From Sphingopyxis sp. BSN-002 (GTDB lineage: Bacteria; Pseudomonadota; Alphaproteobacteria; Sphingomonadales; Sphingomonadaceae), in the NCBI RefSeq assembly GCF_022024275.1, contig NZ_CP091804.1, positions 124,001 through 188,000 on the forward strand: DNA of 64,000 nucleotides, written 5' to 3'. The translations under genes were made by a program, and so were the position numbers. Below are positions 25,687 to 34,880 of the stretch, piece after piece. The notes under the pieces are model-generated. The model searched no databases. It worked only from the letters and a program-made list of their open reading frames with translations, and was not told the DNA's origin. How positions within the stretch are numbered: the stretch's first letter is position 1; each line of letters begins with the position of its first letter.

Positions 25687-25917
25687 TCAGCCGCGCCACC
25701 GCCCGAGCTCCATCCAGCGTAGCAACGGCTTCAGCGGGAGCACCCAGATGATTCCTGCAACGAGGTAGAAGATCGCCTGAACCAGGATCGGCCAGGTGCC
25801 GACCCATGGTGACAGCGCGACGATGCCGGCCGCCCAGATCGCGATCAGGGCAAGGATGATGAAAATTCCGGCGGGCTTGCGCCAGCTCGGCTGCGGGTCG
25901 GCGGGAAGCTGGCTCAC
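25687..25917 (-). CDS. DUF2842 membrane protein
   Basis: 76 residues from ATG at 25917, overlapping the stop of the cyclo-ligase gene by 4 bases. Two hydrophobic helices (FIILALIAIWAAGIVALS and ILVQAIFYLVAGIIWVLPL), then the conserved-looking end LKPLLRWMELGRW. This is the DUF2842 pattern, an alphaproteobacterial inner-membrane family without known function. Confidence 0.8.
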   Translation of the reverse strand: MSQLPADPQPSWRKPAGIFIILALIAIWAAGIVALSPWVGTWPILVQAIFYLVAGIIWVLPLKPLLRWMELGRWRG

Positions 25918-26492
25918 AAACGGTCTCCGGTAACGATATATTCCTGCTCGGTCAGAATGGCGTCGAGAATGATGTCGGTGGGTTCGGCGGGTACTGCGTC
26001 GATTTCCTGTACGGACCAGCCCACGCCGATCCGCGGAACATCGGGAAAGCGTGCGAAATAGCGGTCGTAATGGCCGCCCCCCTGGCCCAACCGTCCGCCG
26101 TTCCGGTCAAAGCCGACGAGCGGGCAGAAAATGAGCGCAGGCCGGACCATTTCGGCGATGTCGGCGGGCTGCCGCGTACTCCACGGCCCCTTGACCAGCG
26201 GATCGCCGGGTGCCCAGCGGCGAAAATCCATGGCCTCGACGCGGGCTGCGTGGTGCGGCAACGCAAGTTCCGGACAATCGGCGAGCATCGGCAGTATGTC
26301 GGGCTCGTCGCCCCATGGGATATAGGCCGCCACCGGCGCGTGACCGGCAACCGGTGCCGCGAGCGGCGCGGGAAGGGCGCGAAAGGCCGCGAGCCGCGCC
26401 AGAGCGTCGAGATTGGCCACGAAATGCTTGCGGCGGAAGCGCAGTCTCTCGCGTAGATGCTGTTTTTGCTGCGCAAGGTCGTCGGAAAGCAT
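25914..26492 (-). CDS. fau: 5-formyltetrahydrofolate cyclo-ligase
   Basis: 192 residues from ATG at 26492; an in-frame start at 26516 is possible but would run into the 6S RNA region. Signatures: KQHLRERLRFRRKHF (N-terminal helix), AAYIPWGDEPDI, FCPLVGFDRNGGRLGQGGGHYDRY (the folate/ATP loop), ending with IILDAILTEQEYI. It converts 5-formyl-THF to methenyl-THF using ATP. In many proteobacteria this gene is co-transcribed with 6S RNA, and that arrangement is present here. Confidence 0.92.
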   Translation of the reverse strand: MLSDDLAQQKQHLRERLRFRRKHFVANLDALARLAAFRALPAPLAAPVAGHAPVAAYIPWGDEPDILPMLADCPELALPHHAARVEAMDFRRWAPGDPLVKGPWSTRQPADIAEMVRPALIFCPLVGFDRNGGRLGQGGGHYDRYFARFPDVPRIGVGWSVQEIDAVPAEPTDIILDAILTEQEYIVTGDRL

Positions 26493-26524
26493 GTTTTCCG
26501 GCTCCTCGGGCCGCAAGGGGCGGG

Positions 26525-26686
26525 TGGCGGGACCACCATGGGTCGTTTGCTGGAAGATCCTCTGACGCCAGTAACGTCAGGTGGGGACCATATACGTCGG
26601 ACCAGGGTCCGGGCAGGGACAGCCCCCTTGGATGATGTATCGCCTCAGGGATTTTCGCAACAGCTCGTGCCGGGCAGTACCCGCCG
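26525..26686 (-). ncRNA. ssrS: 6S RNA
   Basis: The - strand between zapA and fau holds CCCTGAGGCGATA, close to the 6S hallmark CCCTGAGCCGATA. The terminal regions pair: GGCGGG near 26688-26683 with CCCGCC near 26531-26526. The interior folds as a long interrupted hairpin. Position between zapA and fau is the classical 6S location. 6S RNA mimics an open promoter and binds the sigma70 holoenzyme. Ends are approximate. Confidence 0.85.
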
Positions 26687-26691
26687 CCCCC

Positions 26692-26720
26692 TATGTAGGG
26701 GCGCGGACGGACAGTCTCAA
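26692..26720 (-). promoter_or_regulatory. Promoter of 6S RNA
   Basis: On the - strand TTGAGA (26720-26715) and TACATA (26697-26692) have a 17-base spacer. The -35 box overlaps the last codons of zapA. The inferred start is near 26685, which agrees with the start of the terminal stem. Confidence 0.6.
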
Positions 26721-27142
26721 GGGATTTGCTCGACCTTGGTTGCAAGCGCCTCGATACGGTCGGCAATCTGCAAGAGCGCGCGGTCGTGCGACGGACGCGG
26801 CTGGACTGCCTCGGTCGGTGGCGCCTTTTTCAACTCGGCCAGTTCCGCGAGCGCGGCTTTCAGCTCGTCGCGCGCCTGCGCCTCGCGACTTTCGGCGAGC
26901 GCGACCGCGGCGCGGAGCGAATCGGACTGCGGCTCGGCCTTGTCGGCCTTGCCCTTCGCTTCCTGCGCCTCGTCGGCGAGCATCAGCGCCGCGAAGAGCA
27001 TCTGGCGGATTTCGGTGCCGCCGGGCATCGAGCGCACCTTCTCGTCAACCAGGGTCGCAAGCTGGATCAGCTGCGGCTCCTGTCCGTCGGCGCAATGCAC
27101 GTCATAGACGCGCCCGGCGATGTTGAGCTTGACGTCAGCCAC
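26717..27142 (-). CDS. zapA: Cell division protein ZapA
   Basis: 141 residues from ATG at 27142. The N-terminal ZapA domain reads VKLNIAGRVYDVHCADGQE, then LIQLATLVDEKVRSM and MLFAALMLADEA. A long Ala/Glu/Lys coiled coil follows. ZapA promotes FtsZ bundling at mid-cell. It is longer than the about 109-residue enteric protein owing to the C-terminal extension (APPTEAVQPRPSHDRALL). It overlaps the small upstream coiled-coil gene by 8 bases. Confidence 0.9.
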   Translation of the reverse strand: MADVKLNIAGRVYDVHCADGQEPQLIQLATLVDEKVRSMPGGTEIRQMLFAALMLADEAQEAKGKADKAEPQSDSLRAAVALAESREAQARDELKAALAELAELKKAPPTEAVQPRPSHDRALLQIADRIEALATKVEQIP

Positions 27143-27338
27143 GCTTCGCCTCCGTGATCAGCCGGTCGAGCTCGCCGATAACCGCGACGACCTCGGCTTT
27201 CAGCGCCGACTGGTCGTTTGCTGCGGTTTCGGCGGGTGCAGGGCGGCTGTCCCGGTCGGTCAGCGCCTTTTCGATCCGGCTGATCGCGCGTTCGATGCGG
27301 CCGATGGCCAGGCTGGATTCGTCGAGATCGAGTTCCAT
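27135..27338 (-). CDS. Small coiled-coil protein upstream of zapA
   Basis: 67 residues from ATG at 27338. Two heptad-rich helices (LAIGRIERAISRIEKALTD and SALKAEVVAVIGELDRLIT) flank a short Pro/Ala linker. It overlaps zapA by 8 bases, so translational coupling is likely. Small helical proteins in this position occur in other alphaproteobacteria. No function is known to me; the context suggests a division-related partner. Confidence 0.7.
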   Translation of the reverse strand: MELDLDESSLAIGRIERAISRIEKALTDRDSRPAPAETAANDQSALKAEVVAVIGELDRLITEAKRG

Positions 27339-27497
27339 GACCGAAAGGGGTAGCAGCGGCGGGACGGGCGTGCAATCGCCTCTCGATCCCGAAATGCGTG
27401 CTATTTTCTGCCGCGAACGGTTGACTCCTGACCCCGCCCCCGCAAAGGGCTGTCCCCACCGAATCCGGTCATCTTCACATCCTTTTCCGGGGGACTC

Positions 27498-29465
27498 ATG
27501 ACACTGCCCGAACGTCAGCTTGCCAACGCGATCCGCGCGCTTGCGATGGATGCCGTACAGGCCGCGAACAGCGGTCATCCCGGGATGCCCATGGGCATGG
27601 CCGACGTCGCCACCGTCCTTTATTCGGACTATCTGAAATTCGATCCGACGGCGCCGAAATGGGCCGATCGCGACCGATTCGTGCTGTCGGCGGGGCACGG
27701 CTCGATGCTCGCCTATGCGACGCTGCATCTCGCGGGCTACGCGCACCCGACGATGGAGGAAATCCGCAATTTCCGTCAGCTCAACAGCCCGTGCGCCGGG
27801 CATCCCGAGAATTTCGAGCTTGCCGGCGTAGAGACCACGACGGGGCCGCTGGGGCAGGGGCTGGCGACCGCGGTCGGCATGGCGCTCGCCGAGCGGCATC
27901 TGAACGCAATCTATGGCGACGATCTTGTCGATCACCGCACCTGGGTGATTGCCGGCGACGGTTGCCTGATGGAAGGCATCAACCACGAAGCGATCGGCCT
28001 CGCCGGCCATCTCGGCCTCGGCCGCCTGATCGTGCTGTGGGACGATAACAAGATCACGATCGACGGGTCGACCGACCTGTCGACGAGCGAGGATGTGAAG
28101 GCGCGTTATGCCGCGACCGGCTGGCACGTCGACAGCTGCGACGGCCATGACGGAGCCGATATCCGCCGCGCGATCGATGGTGCGCTTGCGGATAACCGGC
28201 CGTCGCTGATCGCGTGCCGGACGCTGATCGGCTTCGGGGCTCCCAACAAGCAGGGCACTTCGGCGACGCACGGTTCGCCGCTGGGCGCCGATGAGGTGGC
28301 GGCGGCGCGCGAGGCGCTCGGCTGGACCTCCGAGCCGTTCGTCATTCCGGGCGATGTCGCTTCTGCCTGGGCCGCCTTCGGCGAGAAGGGCAAAAAACTT
28401 CATTCCGAATGGAATGATCGTCTCGCAAATAACGAAAAGAAAAGCGATTTTGAGACCCGCTTGAGCGGCAAGGTCGTTCCGGGCGATGCGTTCAAGGCCT
28501 ATCTCGACGGGCTTGTCGCCGAGCCGCCGAAGGTCGCGACGCGCAAGGCTTCGGAGAATACGCTGACCGCTTTGACGGCGGACATCGCGTCGCTCGTCGG
28601 CGGCAGCGCCGACCTGACGGGTTCGAACAACACCAAAACATCGTCGACCAAACCACTGACGAAGAATGATTATTCGGGTCGCTATGTCTATTACGGCATT
28701 CGCGAGTTCGGCATGTCGGCGGCGATGAACGGCATGGCGCTGCACGGTGGCGTCGTCCCCTATGGCGGCACCTTCCTCGTGTTCGCCGACTATTGCCGCG
28801 CGGCGATCCGCCTGTCGGCGCTGCAGAAGCAGCGCGTCGTCTATGTGATGACGCACGACAGCATCGGGCTTGGCGAAGACGGCCCGACGCACCAGCCGAT
28901 CGAGCATCTCCAGTCGCTGCGCGCGATGCCCAATCTGCTGGTTCTGCGCCCCGCCGACGCGGTCGAGACCGCCGAATGCTGGGCGTTGGCGCTCGCACAG
29001 GAAGACCGGCCGTCGCTGCTCGCGCTCACGCGTCAGAACCTCCCGCCGCTGCGTCATGACGTCACGGAAAATCTTTGCCTGAAAGGCGGTTACCGCCTGC
29101 GCGCTGCGTCGGCAGCCAAGAAAGTGGTGCTCGTCGCTACCGGCTCCGAAGTCTCGCTGGCGATGGAAGTTGCCGACCAGCTCGAAGCTGCGGGGCAGGG
29201 CGCCGACGTCGTTTCGATGGTCTCGACCGAATTGTTCGACGAACAGACTGCAGCCTATCAGGCCGACATCCTGCCCGACGATGCGCTGATCGTCTCGATC
29301 GAAGCGGGCACGACCTTCGGCTGGGAGCGCTACACCGGCCGCCACGGCCTGCGCTTCGGCATCGACAGCTTTGGCGCTTCGGCACCGATTGAAGACCTAT
29401 TCAGGCATTTCGGCCTTACCGCCGACGCAATCACCCCCCAGATCCTGGCAAAGCTCGGCAACTAA
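27498..29465 (+). CDS. tkt: Transketolase
   Basis: 655 residues from ATG at 27498. N-terminal [21 protein letters not shown]; thiamine diphosphate motif [16 protein letters not shown]...DDNKITIDG; central [42 protein letters not shown]-domain [17 protein letters not shown] and TFGWERYTG. It transfers two-carbon ketol units in the pentose phosphate pathway. It is slightly shorter in the middle than the enteric enzyme. It heads a tkt-gap-pgk-fba run of central carbon genes. Confidence 0.96.
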   Translation: MTLPERQLANAIRALAMDAVQAANSGHPGMPMGMADVATVLYSDYLKFDPTAPKWADRDRFVLSAGHGSMLAYATLHLAGYAHPTMEEIRNFRQLNSPCAGHPENFELAGVETTTGPLGQGLATAVGMALAERHLNAIYGDDLVDHRTWVIAGDGCLMEGINHEAIGLAGHLGLGRLIVLWDDNKITIDGSTDLSTSEDVKARYAATGWHVDSCDGHDGADIRRAIDGALADNRPSLIACRTLIGFGAPNKQGTSATHGSPLGADEVAAAREALGWTSEPFVIPGDVASAWAAFGEKGKKLHSEWNDRLANNEKKSDFETRLSGKVVPGDAFKAYLDGLVAEPPKVATRKASENTLTALTADIASLVGGSADLTGSNNTKTSSTKPLTKNDYSGRYVYYGIREFGMSAAMNGMALHGGVVPYGGTFLVFADYCRAAIRLSALQKQRVVYVMTHDSIGLGEDGPTHQPIEHLQSLRAMPNLLVLRPADAVETAECWALALAQEDRPSLLALTRQNLPPLRHDVTENLCLKGGYRLRAASAAKKVVLVATGSEVSLAMEVADQLEAAGQGADVVSMVSTELFDEQTAAYQADILPDDALIVSIEAGTTFGWERYTGRHGLRFGIDSFGASAPIEDLFRHFGLTADAITPQILAKLGN

Positions 29466-29501
29466 GGACCGGCTTTTTCCACGCAGAAAGGACGTTTCGA
29501 C

Positions 29502-30509
29502 ATGGCAGTGAAGGTTGCAATCAACGGTTTCGGACGCATCGGCCGCAACGTGGCGCGCGCCATTCTGGAGCGGACCGACCATGATCTGGAACTCGTGTCG
29601 ATCAACGATCTGGCCGACGCCAAGGCGAACGCCCGCCTGTTCCAGCGCGATTCGGTCCATGGCCCGTTCAACGGCACCGTCGAAGTCGACGGCAACGACC
29701 TGATCGTAAACGGCAAGCGCATCCAGGTGACCGCCGAGCGCGATCCCGCCAAGCTGCCGCATGCCGCAAACGGCGTCGACATCGCACTGGAATGCACGGG
29801 CTTTTTCACCGACCGCAAGGGCGGTCAGGCGCATCTCGACGCCGGCGCCAAGCGCGTCCTGATCTCGGCGCCGGCCAAGGAAGTCGACCTGACCGTCGTC
29901 TATGGCGTGAACCATGACAAGATCGGCCCCGAGCATGTGATCGTCTCGAACGCGTCGTGCACCACCAACTGCCTCGCGCCGCTGGCCAAGGTGCTGCACG
30001 AGAAGATCGGCATCGAGCGCGGCCTGATGACCACGATCCACGCTTACACCAACGACCAGAAGATCCTCGACCAGATCCACTCGGATCCGCGCCGCGCCCG
30101 CGCCGCCGCGATGTCGATGATTCCGACCAGCACCGGTGCCGCCGTCGCCGTCGGCCTCGTCCTGCCCGAACTCAAGGGCAAGCTCGACGGTTCGTCGATC
30201 CGCGTTCCGACCCCGAACGTTTCGGTGGTCGACCTGACCTTCACGCCCAGCCGCGACACGACGAAGGAAGAGGTTAACGCGTTGCTCAAGGAAGCCGCCG
30301 AGGGCGAGCTCAAGGGCGTCCTCGGCTTCACCGACGAGCCGCTGGTTTCGATCGATTTCAACCACGATGCGCACAGCTCGACGATCGACAGCCTCGAAAC
30401 GGCGGTGATCGACGGCAAGCTGGTGCGCGTGCTTAGCTGGTACGACAATGAATGGGGCTTCTCGAACCGCATGATCGACACCGCGGGCGTGATCGCCAAG
30501 TTCCTCTGA
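29502..30509 (+). CDS. gap: Glyceraldehyde-3-phosphate dehydrogenase
   Basis: 335 residues from ATG at 29502, with AGAAAGGACG upstream. NAD-binding [14 protein letters not shown] (8-21); catalytic Cys153 in [17 protein letters not shown]; substrate loop [14 protein letters not shown]; phosphate loop [21 protein letters not shown]-terminal [12 protein letters not shown]. It oxidises glyceraldehyde-3-phosphate in glycolysis, or the reverse in gluconeogenesis. Residue 33 on the loop after the second strand is not the Asp typical of strictly NAD-dependent forms, so cofactor specificity is left open. Confidence 0.96.
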   Translation: MAVKVAINGFGRIGRNVARAILERTDHDLELVSINDLADAKANARLFQRDSVHGPFNGTVEVDGNDLIVNGKRIQVTAERDPAKLPHAANGVDIALECTGFFTDRKGGQAHLDAGAKRVLISAPAKEVDLTVVYGVNHDKIGPEHVIVSNASCTTNCLAPLAKVLHEKIGIERGLMTTIHAYTNDQKILDQIHSDPRRARAAAMSMIPTSTGAAVAVGLVLPELKGKLDGSSIRVPTPNVSVVDLTFTPSRDTTKEEVNALLKEAAEGELKGVLGFTDEPLVSIDFNHDAHSSTIDSLETAVIDGKLVRVLSWYDNEWGFSNRMIDTAGVIAKFL

Positions 30510-30526
30510 CCCAAAGGATAGCGTCG

Positions 30527-31723
30527 ATGACCGCGTTCAAAACCCTCGACGATATCGGCGACGTGACCGGCAAGCGCGTTCTCGTGCGCGTCGACCTGAA
30601 CGTCCCGATGATCGATGGCGCGGTCAGCGATGCGACGCGGATTCAGGCGGCGATGCCGACCATCCGCGAGCTTTCGGACAAGGGCGCGATCGTCCTGCTG
30701 CTTGCGCATTTCGGGCGTCCGAAGGGCGCGAAGAACCCGACGCAATCGCTGAGCCTCGTCATGGGCGGGGTCGAGGATGTGCTGGGCCATTCGGTGATGT
30801 TCATCCCGGAATGCGTCGGCGAGGGCGCGAAAGCGGGGATCGCGGTGCTGGCGCCGGGCGATGTCGCGGTGCTGGAAAACACGCGCTTCTATCCCGGCGA
30901 AGAGAAGAACGATCCGGCCTTTGCCGATGCGCTCGCCGAAATCGGCGATCTGTACGTCAACGATGCCTTTTCGGCGGCGCATCGTGCCCACGGTTCGACC
31001 GAGGGCATCGCGCGCCGCCTTCCGGCCTATGCCGGCCGGGCGATGGAGGCTGAACTGAAGGCGCTCGACGCCGCGCTCGGCAATCCGGCGCATCCGGTCG
31101 CGGCGGTCGTCGGCGGCGCGAAGGTGTCGAGCAAGATCGACGTGCTGCGCAACCTCGTAGGCAAGGTCGACCATCTGATCATCGGCGGCGGGATGGCGAA
31201 CACCTTCCTCGCCGCGCGCGGCGTCGATGTCGGCAAGTCGCTTTGCGAGCATGATCTGGTCGACACCGCCAATGCGATCTTCGATAGCGCAGACGCCGCG
31301 GGCTGCACGATCCATTTGCCCTACGACGTCGTGGTGTCGAAGGAATTTGCCCCGAACCCGCCGACGCGCACCGTCAACGTCCATGAGGTCGCCGCCGACG
31401 AGATGATCCTCGACGTCGGTCCCGCAGCCGTCGAGGCGCTGGCCGATGTGCTCAAGAACTGCCGCACGCTCGTCTGGAACGGCCCGCTCGGCGCGTTCGA
31501 GACGCCGCCGTTCGACACCGCCACGGTTGCTCTTGCGAAGACCGCCGCGGCGCTGACCCGCGAAGGCTCGCTGATCTCGGTCGCCGGTGGCGGCGATACC
31601 GTTGCTGCACTCAATCACGCCGGGGTTGCCGGCGATTTCACCTTCGTCTCGACGGCGGGCGGCGCTTTCCTCGAATGGATGGAAGGCAAGCCGCTTCCGG
31701 GCGTCGACGCCCTGAAAGCCTAG
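30527..31723 (+). CDS. pgk: Phosphoglycerate kinase
   Basis: 398 residues from ATG at 30527, 17 bases after gap. Substrate site [11 protein letters not shown] near the N-terminus; [11 protein letters not shown]; the hinge region [32 protein letters not shown]; nucleotide loop [15 protein letters not shown]; and [16 protein letters not shown]. The start leaves the N-terminal [15 protein letters not shown] intact. It interconverts 1,3-bisphosphoglycerate and 3-phosphoglycerate with ATP. Confidence 0.96.
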   Translation: MTAFKTLDDIGDVTGKRVLVRVDLNVPMIDGAVSDATRIQAAMPTIRELSDKGAIVLLLAHFGRPKGAKNPTQSLSLVMGGVEDVLGHSVMFIPECVGEGAKAGIAVLAPGDVAVLENTRFYPGEEKNDPAFADALAEIGDLYVNDAFSAAHRAHGSTEGIARRLPAYAGRAMEAELKALDAALGNPAHPVAAVVGGAKVSSKIDVLRNLVGKVDHLIIGGGMANTFLAARGVDVGKSLCEHDLVDTANAIFDSADAAGCTIHLPYDVVVSKEFAPNPPTRTVNVHEVAADEMILDVGPAAVEALADVLKNCRTLVWNGPLGAFETPPFDTATVALAKTAAALTREGSLISVAGGGDTVAALNHAGVAGDFTFVSTAGGAFLEWMEGKPLPGVDALKA

Positions 31724-31802
31724 TTTTTCTCGCGCATTTGCATCCCCGGCGTGGGGAAGCTATGCGCGCCGCCACATACGTATGCAAATAACCGGAGATC
31801 TT

Positions 31803-32693
31803 ATGACGACCGCCAATGCCGAGATGCTGGAGCAGATCAAATCGGGGCAGGGCTTTATCGCCGCGCTCGACCAGAGCGGCGGATCGACGCCGAAGGCATT
31901 GAAGGGCTATGGCATCGAGGCGGACGCTTTTTCGAACGATGAGGAAATGTTCGCGCTGATCCACGATATGCGCAGCCGTATCGTCACCGCGCCGAGCTTC
32001 AACGGCGACAAGGTGATCGGCGCGATCCTCTTCGAGCGCACGATGGACGGTGAGGCGGGCGGCAAGCCGGTGCCGGCGCTGCTCTGGGAACGCGGCGTGG
32101 TGCCGTTCCTGAAGGTCGACAAGGGTCTCGAAGCCGAAGAAAATGGCGTCCAGTTGATGAAGCCGAACCCCGATCTAGACGCGCTGTGCGAGCGCGCGGT
32201 CGCGAAGGGCGTTTTCGGCACCAAGATGCGCAGCGTCGTCAATCTCGCCAACCCGGTCGGGATCAAGGCGATCGTCGAGCAGCAGTTCACCGAAGCCGCG
32301 CGGATCGCAGCGCATGGTCTGGTCCCGATCATCGAACCCGAAGTGAACATCAAGAGCCCCGAGCGCGACGCGGCCGACCGCCTGCTGCTCAAGGAAACGC
32401 TTGCAGCGCTCGACGCCTGGACCGGCGCGCCGGTGATGCTGAAGCTGTCGCTGCCGACAGAGGCCGGCCTGTTCCAGCCGCTGGTCGACCATCCGAAGGT
32501 TCTGCGCGTCGTCGCGCTGTCGGGCGGTTTCGCGCGGCCCGAGGCGTGCGTCGAACTGGCGAAGAACCCCGGTATCATCGCGAGCTTCAGCCGCGCGTTG
32601 CTGGAGGACCTCCGCCACCAGATGAGCGACGAGGAATTCGACGCCTCGCTGGGCGGCGCGATCAACGAAATTCACGCGGCCTCCGTGGCCTGA
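31803..32693 (+). CDS. fba: Fructose-bisphosphate aldolase, class I
   Basis: 296 residues from ATG at 31803, with CCGGAG upstream; an ATG at 31782 lacks a good site. The N-terminal GFIAALDQSGGSTPKALK is the signature of the short bacterial class I aldolases (Staphylococcus Fda type). The Schiff-base lysine is predicted in VMLKLSLP, with the acid loop IIEPEVNIKS. It cleaves fructose-1,6-bisphosphate without a metal. The 80-base leader after pgk contains paired palindromes (see findings). Confidence 0.92.
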   Translation: MTTANAEMLEQIKSGQGFIAALDQSGGSTPKALKGYGIEADAFSNDEEMFALIHDMRSRIVTAPSFNGDKVIGAILFERTMDGEAGGKPVPALLWERGVVPFLKVDKGLEAEENGVQLMKPNPDLDALCERAVAKGVFGTKMRSVVNLANPVGIKAIVEQQFTEAARIAAHGLVPIIEPEVNIKSPERDAADRLLLKETLAALDAWTGAPVMLKLSLPTEAGLFQPLVDHPKVLRVVALSGGFARPEACVELAKNPGIIASFSRALLEDLRHQMSDEEFDASLGGAINEIHAASVA

Positions 32694-32697
32694 AGTG

Positions 32698-33354
32698 ATG
32701 GGAGAGAGGTGGCAAGCCGTCGACGACTATATCGCCGGGAAGCTTCTCGGCGCCGACGACGCGCTTGCCGCCACCCTCGCTAACAACACTGCCGCTGGCC
32801 TGCCGCCGATCGACGTGTCGGCGGCTCAGGGCAAGATGCTGTTCCTCCTCGCGCGGATGGCGGGGGCGAAGCGCATCCTCGAAGTCGGCACGCTCGGCGG
32901 CTATTCGACGATCTGGCTGGCTCGGGCGCTGCCCGAGGACGGCTCGCTGGTTACGCTCGAACTCGAAGCCCATCACGCGGCGGTCGCGCGCGAAAATCTG
33001 GAGCGCGCCGGGCTGTCCGACAAGGTCGATATCCGCACCGGCCCTGCCGCCGAAAGCCTCGCCGCGATGGCGGCGGGCGACCCGTTCGACTTCGTCTTCA
33101 TCGACGCCGACAAGCAGAACAATGCGCTCTACGTCTCCGAAGCGATCCGCCTCGGGCGCAGCGGCACGACGATCATCGTCGACAATGTCGTGCGTGAGGG
33201 CGGGGTACTCGACGCGACGAGCGACGACGAGCGCATCCTCGGCACGCGGGCCTTGTTCGACATGCTGAACGCCGACCCGCGGATCGACGCGACCGCGGTT
33301 CAGACGGTCGGATCGAAGGGTTGGGACGGCTTCGTGCTGGCACGGGTGCGCTGA
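32698..33354 (+). CDS. O-methyltransferase (SAM-dependent, COMT-like)
   Basis: 218 residues from ATG at 32698, 4 bases after the aldolase stop. Class I methyltransferase motifs: ILEVGTLGGYSTIWLARALP (SAM loop), VTLELEAHHAAVARENLERA, FDFVFIDADKQNNALY (metal/catalytic Asp region) and TTIIVDNVVREGGVLD. This is the O-methyltransferase family 3 (caffeoyl-CoA/catechol type), metal dependent. The natural acceptor is unknown. It is probably co-transcribed with fba. Confidence 0.87.
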   Translation: MGERWQAVDDYIAGKLLGADDALAATLANNTAAGLPPIDVSAAQGKMLFLLARMAGAKRILEVGTLGGYSTIWLARALPEDGSLVTLELEAHHAAVARENLERAGLSDKVDIRTGPAAESLAAMAAGDPFDFVFIDADKQNNALYVSEAIRLGRSGTTIIVDNVVREGGVLDATSDDERILGTRALFDMLNADPRIDATAVQTVGSKGWDGFVLARVR

Positions 33355-33369
33355 AGAAGCCTCAAAAGC

Positions 33370-33774
33370 CTATTCGGATATGTGAACATCCGCGGGAATA
33401 CGGCGAAGCGAAATTTGATAAGCCGCGGTCGGGATATCGGCGCCATTTTGCCGTTTGGGCTTGATGGCCGCCACGGCAATGGCATCGTCGCCCCAACGCT
33501 TCATTCCACCCAGGTGGACATCGAGCCAAGCAACTTCTCCGTCCCGCTCGACCAATAGCCGGACGATTGCATCGGACACGATCGGACAACCAGATATCGG
33601 GTCGTCGATGCACCGCTCGTCCTTCAAGACGGCGAGCGGCGTCACCTTGATCGGACCGAGCTGAACCGATTGGTTCAGTCTCGCCAATGCGGCATCCATG
33701 GCCTTTTCCGCCGCGAAGGCCGATTGGGCGCAAAAGATGGGGAGAGCGCCGAGCGCCAGTCCGATCGGTTTCAT
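33370..33774 (-). CDS. Small secreted protein, paralogue of the lipoprotein at 33817
   Basis: 134 residues from ATG at 33774. Signal peptide 1-21 (SAFA|A). The mature part reads GPIKVTPLAVLKDERCIDDPI and ends ISLRRIPADVHIS. It aligns with the product of 33817-34218 over GPI...VLxDxRC and a following VRL...V strand pattern, suggesting an old tandem duplication. The codon use is less GC-biased than its neighbours. No known family is recognised; two cysteines (RC and GC) are probably disulfide bonded. Confidence 0.6.
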   Translation of the reverse strand: MKPIGLALGALPIFCAQSAFAAEKAMDAALARLNQSVQLGPIKVTPLAVLKDERCIDDPISGCPIVSDAIVRLLVERDGEVAWLDVHLGGMKRWGDDAIAVAAIKPKRQNGADIPTAAYQISLRRIPADVHISE

Positions 33775-33816
33775 CAGCTGAATGTCCGACTATCCCAGCC
33801 AAACGCAAGCAGCTTG

Positions 33817-34218
33817 TTACAGTCCCCCGTCGAACCGAAAGCTGAATCGATAGTCCGACGGCTTCAGCGTCACGTCGGTCCGCTTCCCGGGCCGCACCGA
33901 TTCCAGCCGGATCGCCCCGTCCGCCAGCGGCGTCGATTCGCCGAGCGTCACCTCGAACGGCTGTTTTTCGCCGTTGCCGCGAATCCAGACCATCTGAAGG
34001 CGCACGCGCCCGGCCCAGATGCAGCGCGCGTTCATCGGGCAGCGGCTGTCTTCGAGAACCTTGACCGGCTGGACGATCGGGCCGTCAACCATCGCGCGCT
34101 GGCCGAGCGCGACGTCGCTGCCGTCGCGAATCGGAGTCTGCTGGCCGGTGGCGGCGCAGGCGGAAAGGGCGAAGGTGGCGACGAGGGCCGAAGTGGCGAG
34201 GCGGGCTGTGTTCTGCAT
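33817..34218 (-). CDS. Small lipoprotein of unknown function
   Basis: 133 residues from ATG at 34218. The signal peptide ends in a lipobox LSAC (about 17-20), so it is likely lipid-anchored. The mature domain includes GPIVQPVKVLEDSRCPMNAR, CIWAGRVRLQMVW and PSDYRFSFRFD. The RCPxxxxCIWAGRV pattern (cysteine pair plus Trp) recurs in small periplasmic proteins of sphingomonads. It is divergent from thiE and paralogous to 33370-33774. Confidence 0.7.
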   Translation of the reverse strand: MQNTARLATSALVATFALSACAATGQQTPIRDGSDVALGQRAMVDGPIVQPVKVLEDSRCPMNARCIWAGRVRLQMVWIRGNGEKQPFEVTLGESTPLADGAIRLESVRPGKRTDVTLKPSDYRFSFRFDGGL

Positions 34219-34253
34219 TTGCGGGACATTGCCGCCGTCGCTATGAACCCGCC

Positions 34254-34880
34254 ATGACCACACCCGATTGCCAGCTTTATCTGATCTCGCCGCTCGACGT
34301 CGGCGGTGATTTTCCCGCGAAACTCGAGGAGGCGCTGAGCGCCGCGCCGGTCGCGGCGTTCCAGTTTCGCGTCAAGGGACTGGGCCAGCACGAGGCCGCG
34401 CGGCTCGCCGAGCCGCTGCAAGCGATCTGCGCCGCGCACGAGACCGCGTTCATCGTCAACGACGACATTGCGCTCGCGAAGCGGCTGAATGCCGACGGCG
34501 TGCATCTGGGCCAAGGTGATGGCGATCCGCGGGATGCGCGGCGCGAACTCGGCGCCAATGCGCAGATCGGCGTGACCTGCCACGACAGCCGCCACCTCGC
34601 GATGGAAGCAGGTGAGGCGGGGGCCGACTATGTCGCGTTCGGCGCCTTCTTTCCCACGTCGACCAAGGCGGTCGAACATCATCCGGAGCCCGAAATCCTG
34701 ACCTGGTGGCAGGGGCTGTTCGAGCTTCCCTGCGTGGCGATCGGCGGGATTACGGTCGACAATGCGAAGACGCTGATCGATGCCGGCGCCGATTTCCTTG
34801 CGGTGTCGAACGGCGTGTGGGAGCATCCCGACGGGCCCGCCGCGGCCGTGCGCGCGTTCGACAAGCTGATGGCGGGGTGA
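34254..34880 (+). CDS. thiE: Thiamine phosphate synthase
   Basis: 208 residues from ATG at 34254. TIM-barrel motifs: AAFQFRVKGLGQHE (substrate strand, Q/R), AFIVNDDIALAKRLNADGVHLGQGD (Mg-binding Asp pair), IGVTCHDSRHLAMEAGEAGADYVAFGAFFPTSTK, VAIGGITVDNA and LAVSNGVW. It joins HMP diphosphate and thiazole phosphate. No TPP riboswitch fold was seen in the 35 bases before it. The stop overlaps the next gene (GTGA). Confidence 0.92.
   Translation: MTTPDCQLYLISPLDVGGDFPAKLEEALSAAPVAAFQFRVKGLGQHEAARLAEPLQAICAAHETAFIVNDDIALAKRLNADGVHLGQGDGDPRDARRELGANAQIGVTCHDSRHLAMEAGEAGADYVAFGAFFPTSTKAVEHHPEPEILTWWQGLFELPCVAIGGITVDNAKTLIDAGADFLAVSNGVWEHPDGPAAAVRAFDKLMAG

Noticed and set aside
27135..29345. Extension of the small coiled-coil gene into a 736-residue frame opposite transketolase
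   Set aside because: Only the last 67 residues look like protein; the rest is antisense to tkt. The ATG at 27338 gives a compact gene with a zapA overlap.
31704..31730. Terminator after pgk (GGGCGTCGACGCCC then TTTTT)
   Set aside because: The palindrome lies within the pgk coding end and is 11 bases from the T-run, with almost no loop; it does not form a standard terminator.
34219..34253. TPP riboswitch before thiE
   Set aside because: Only 35 bases separate the divergent starts, and no CUGAGA-type core is present.
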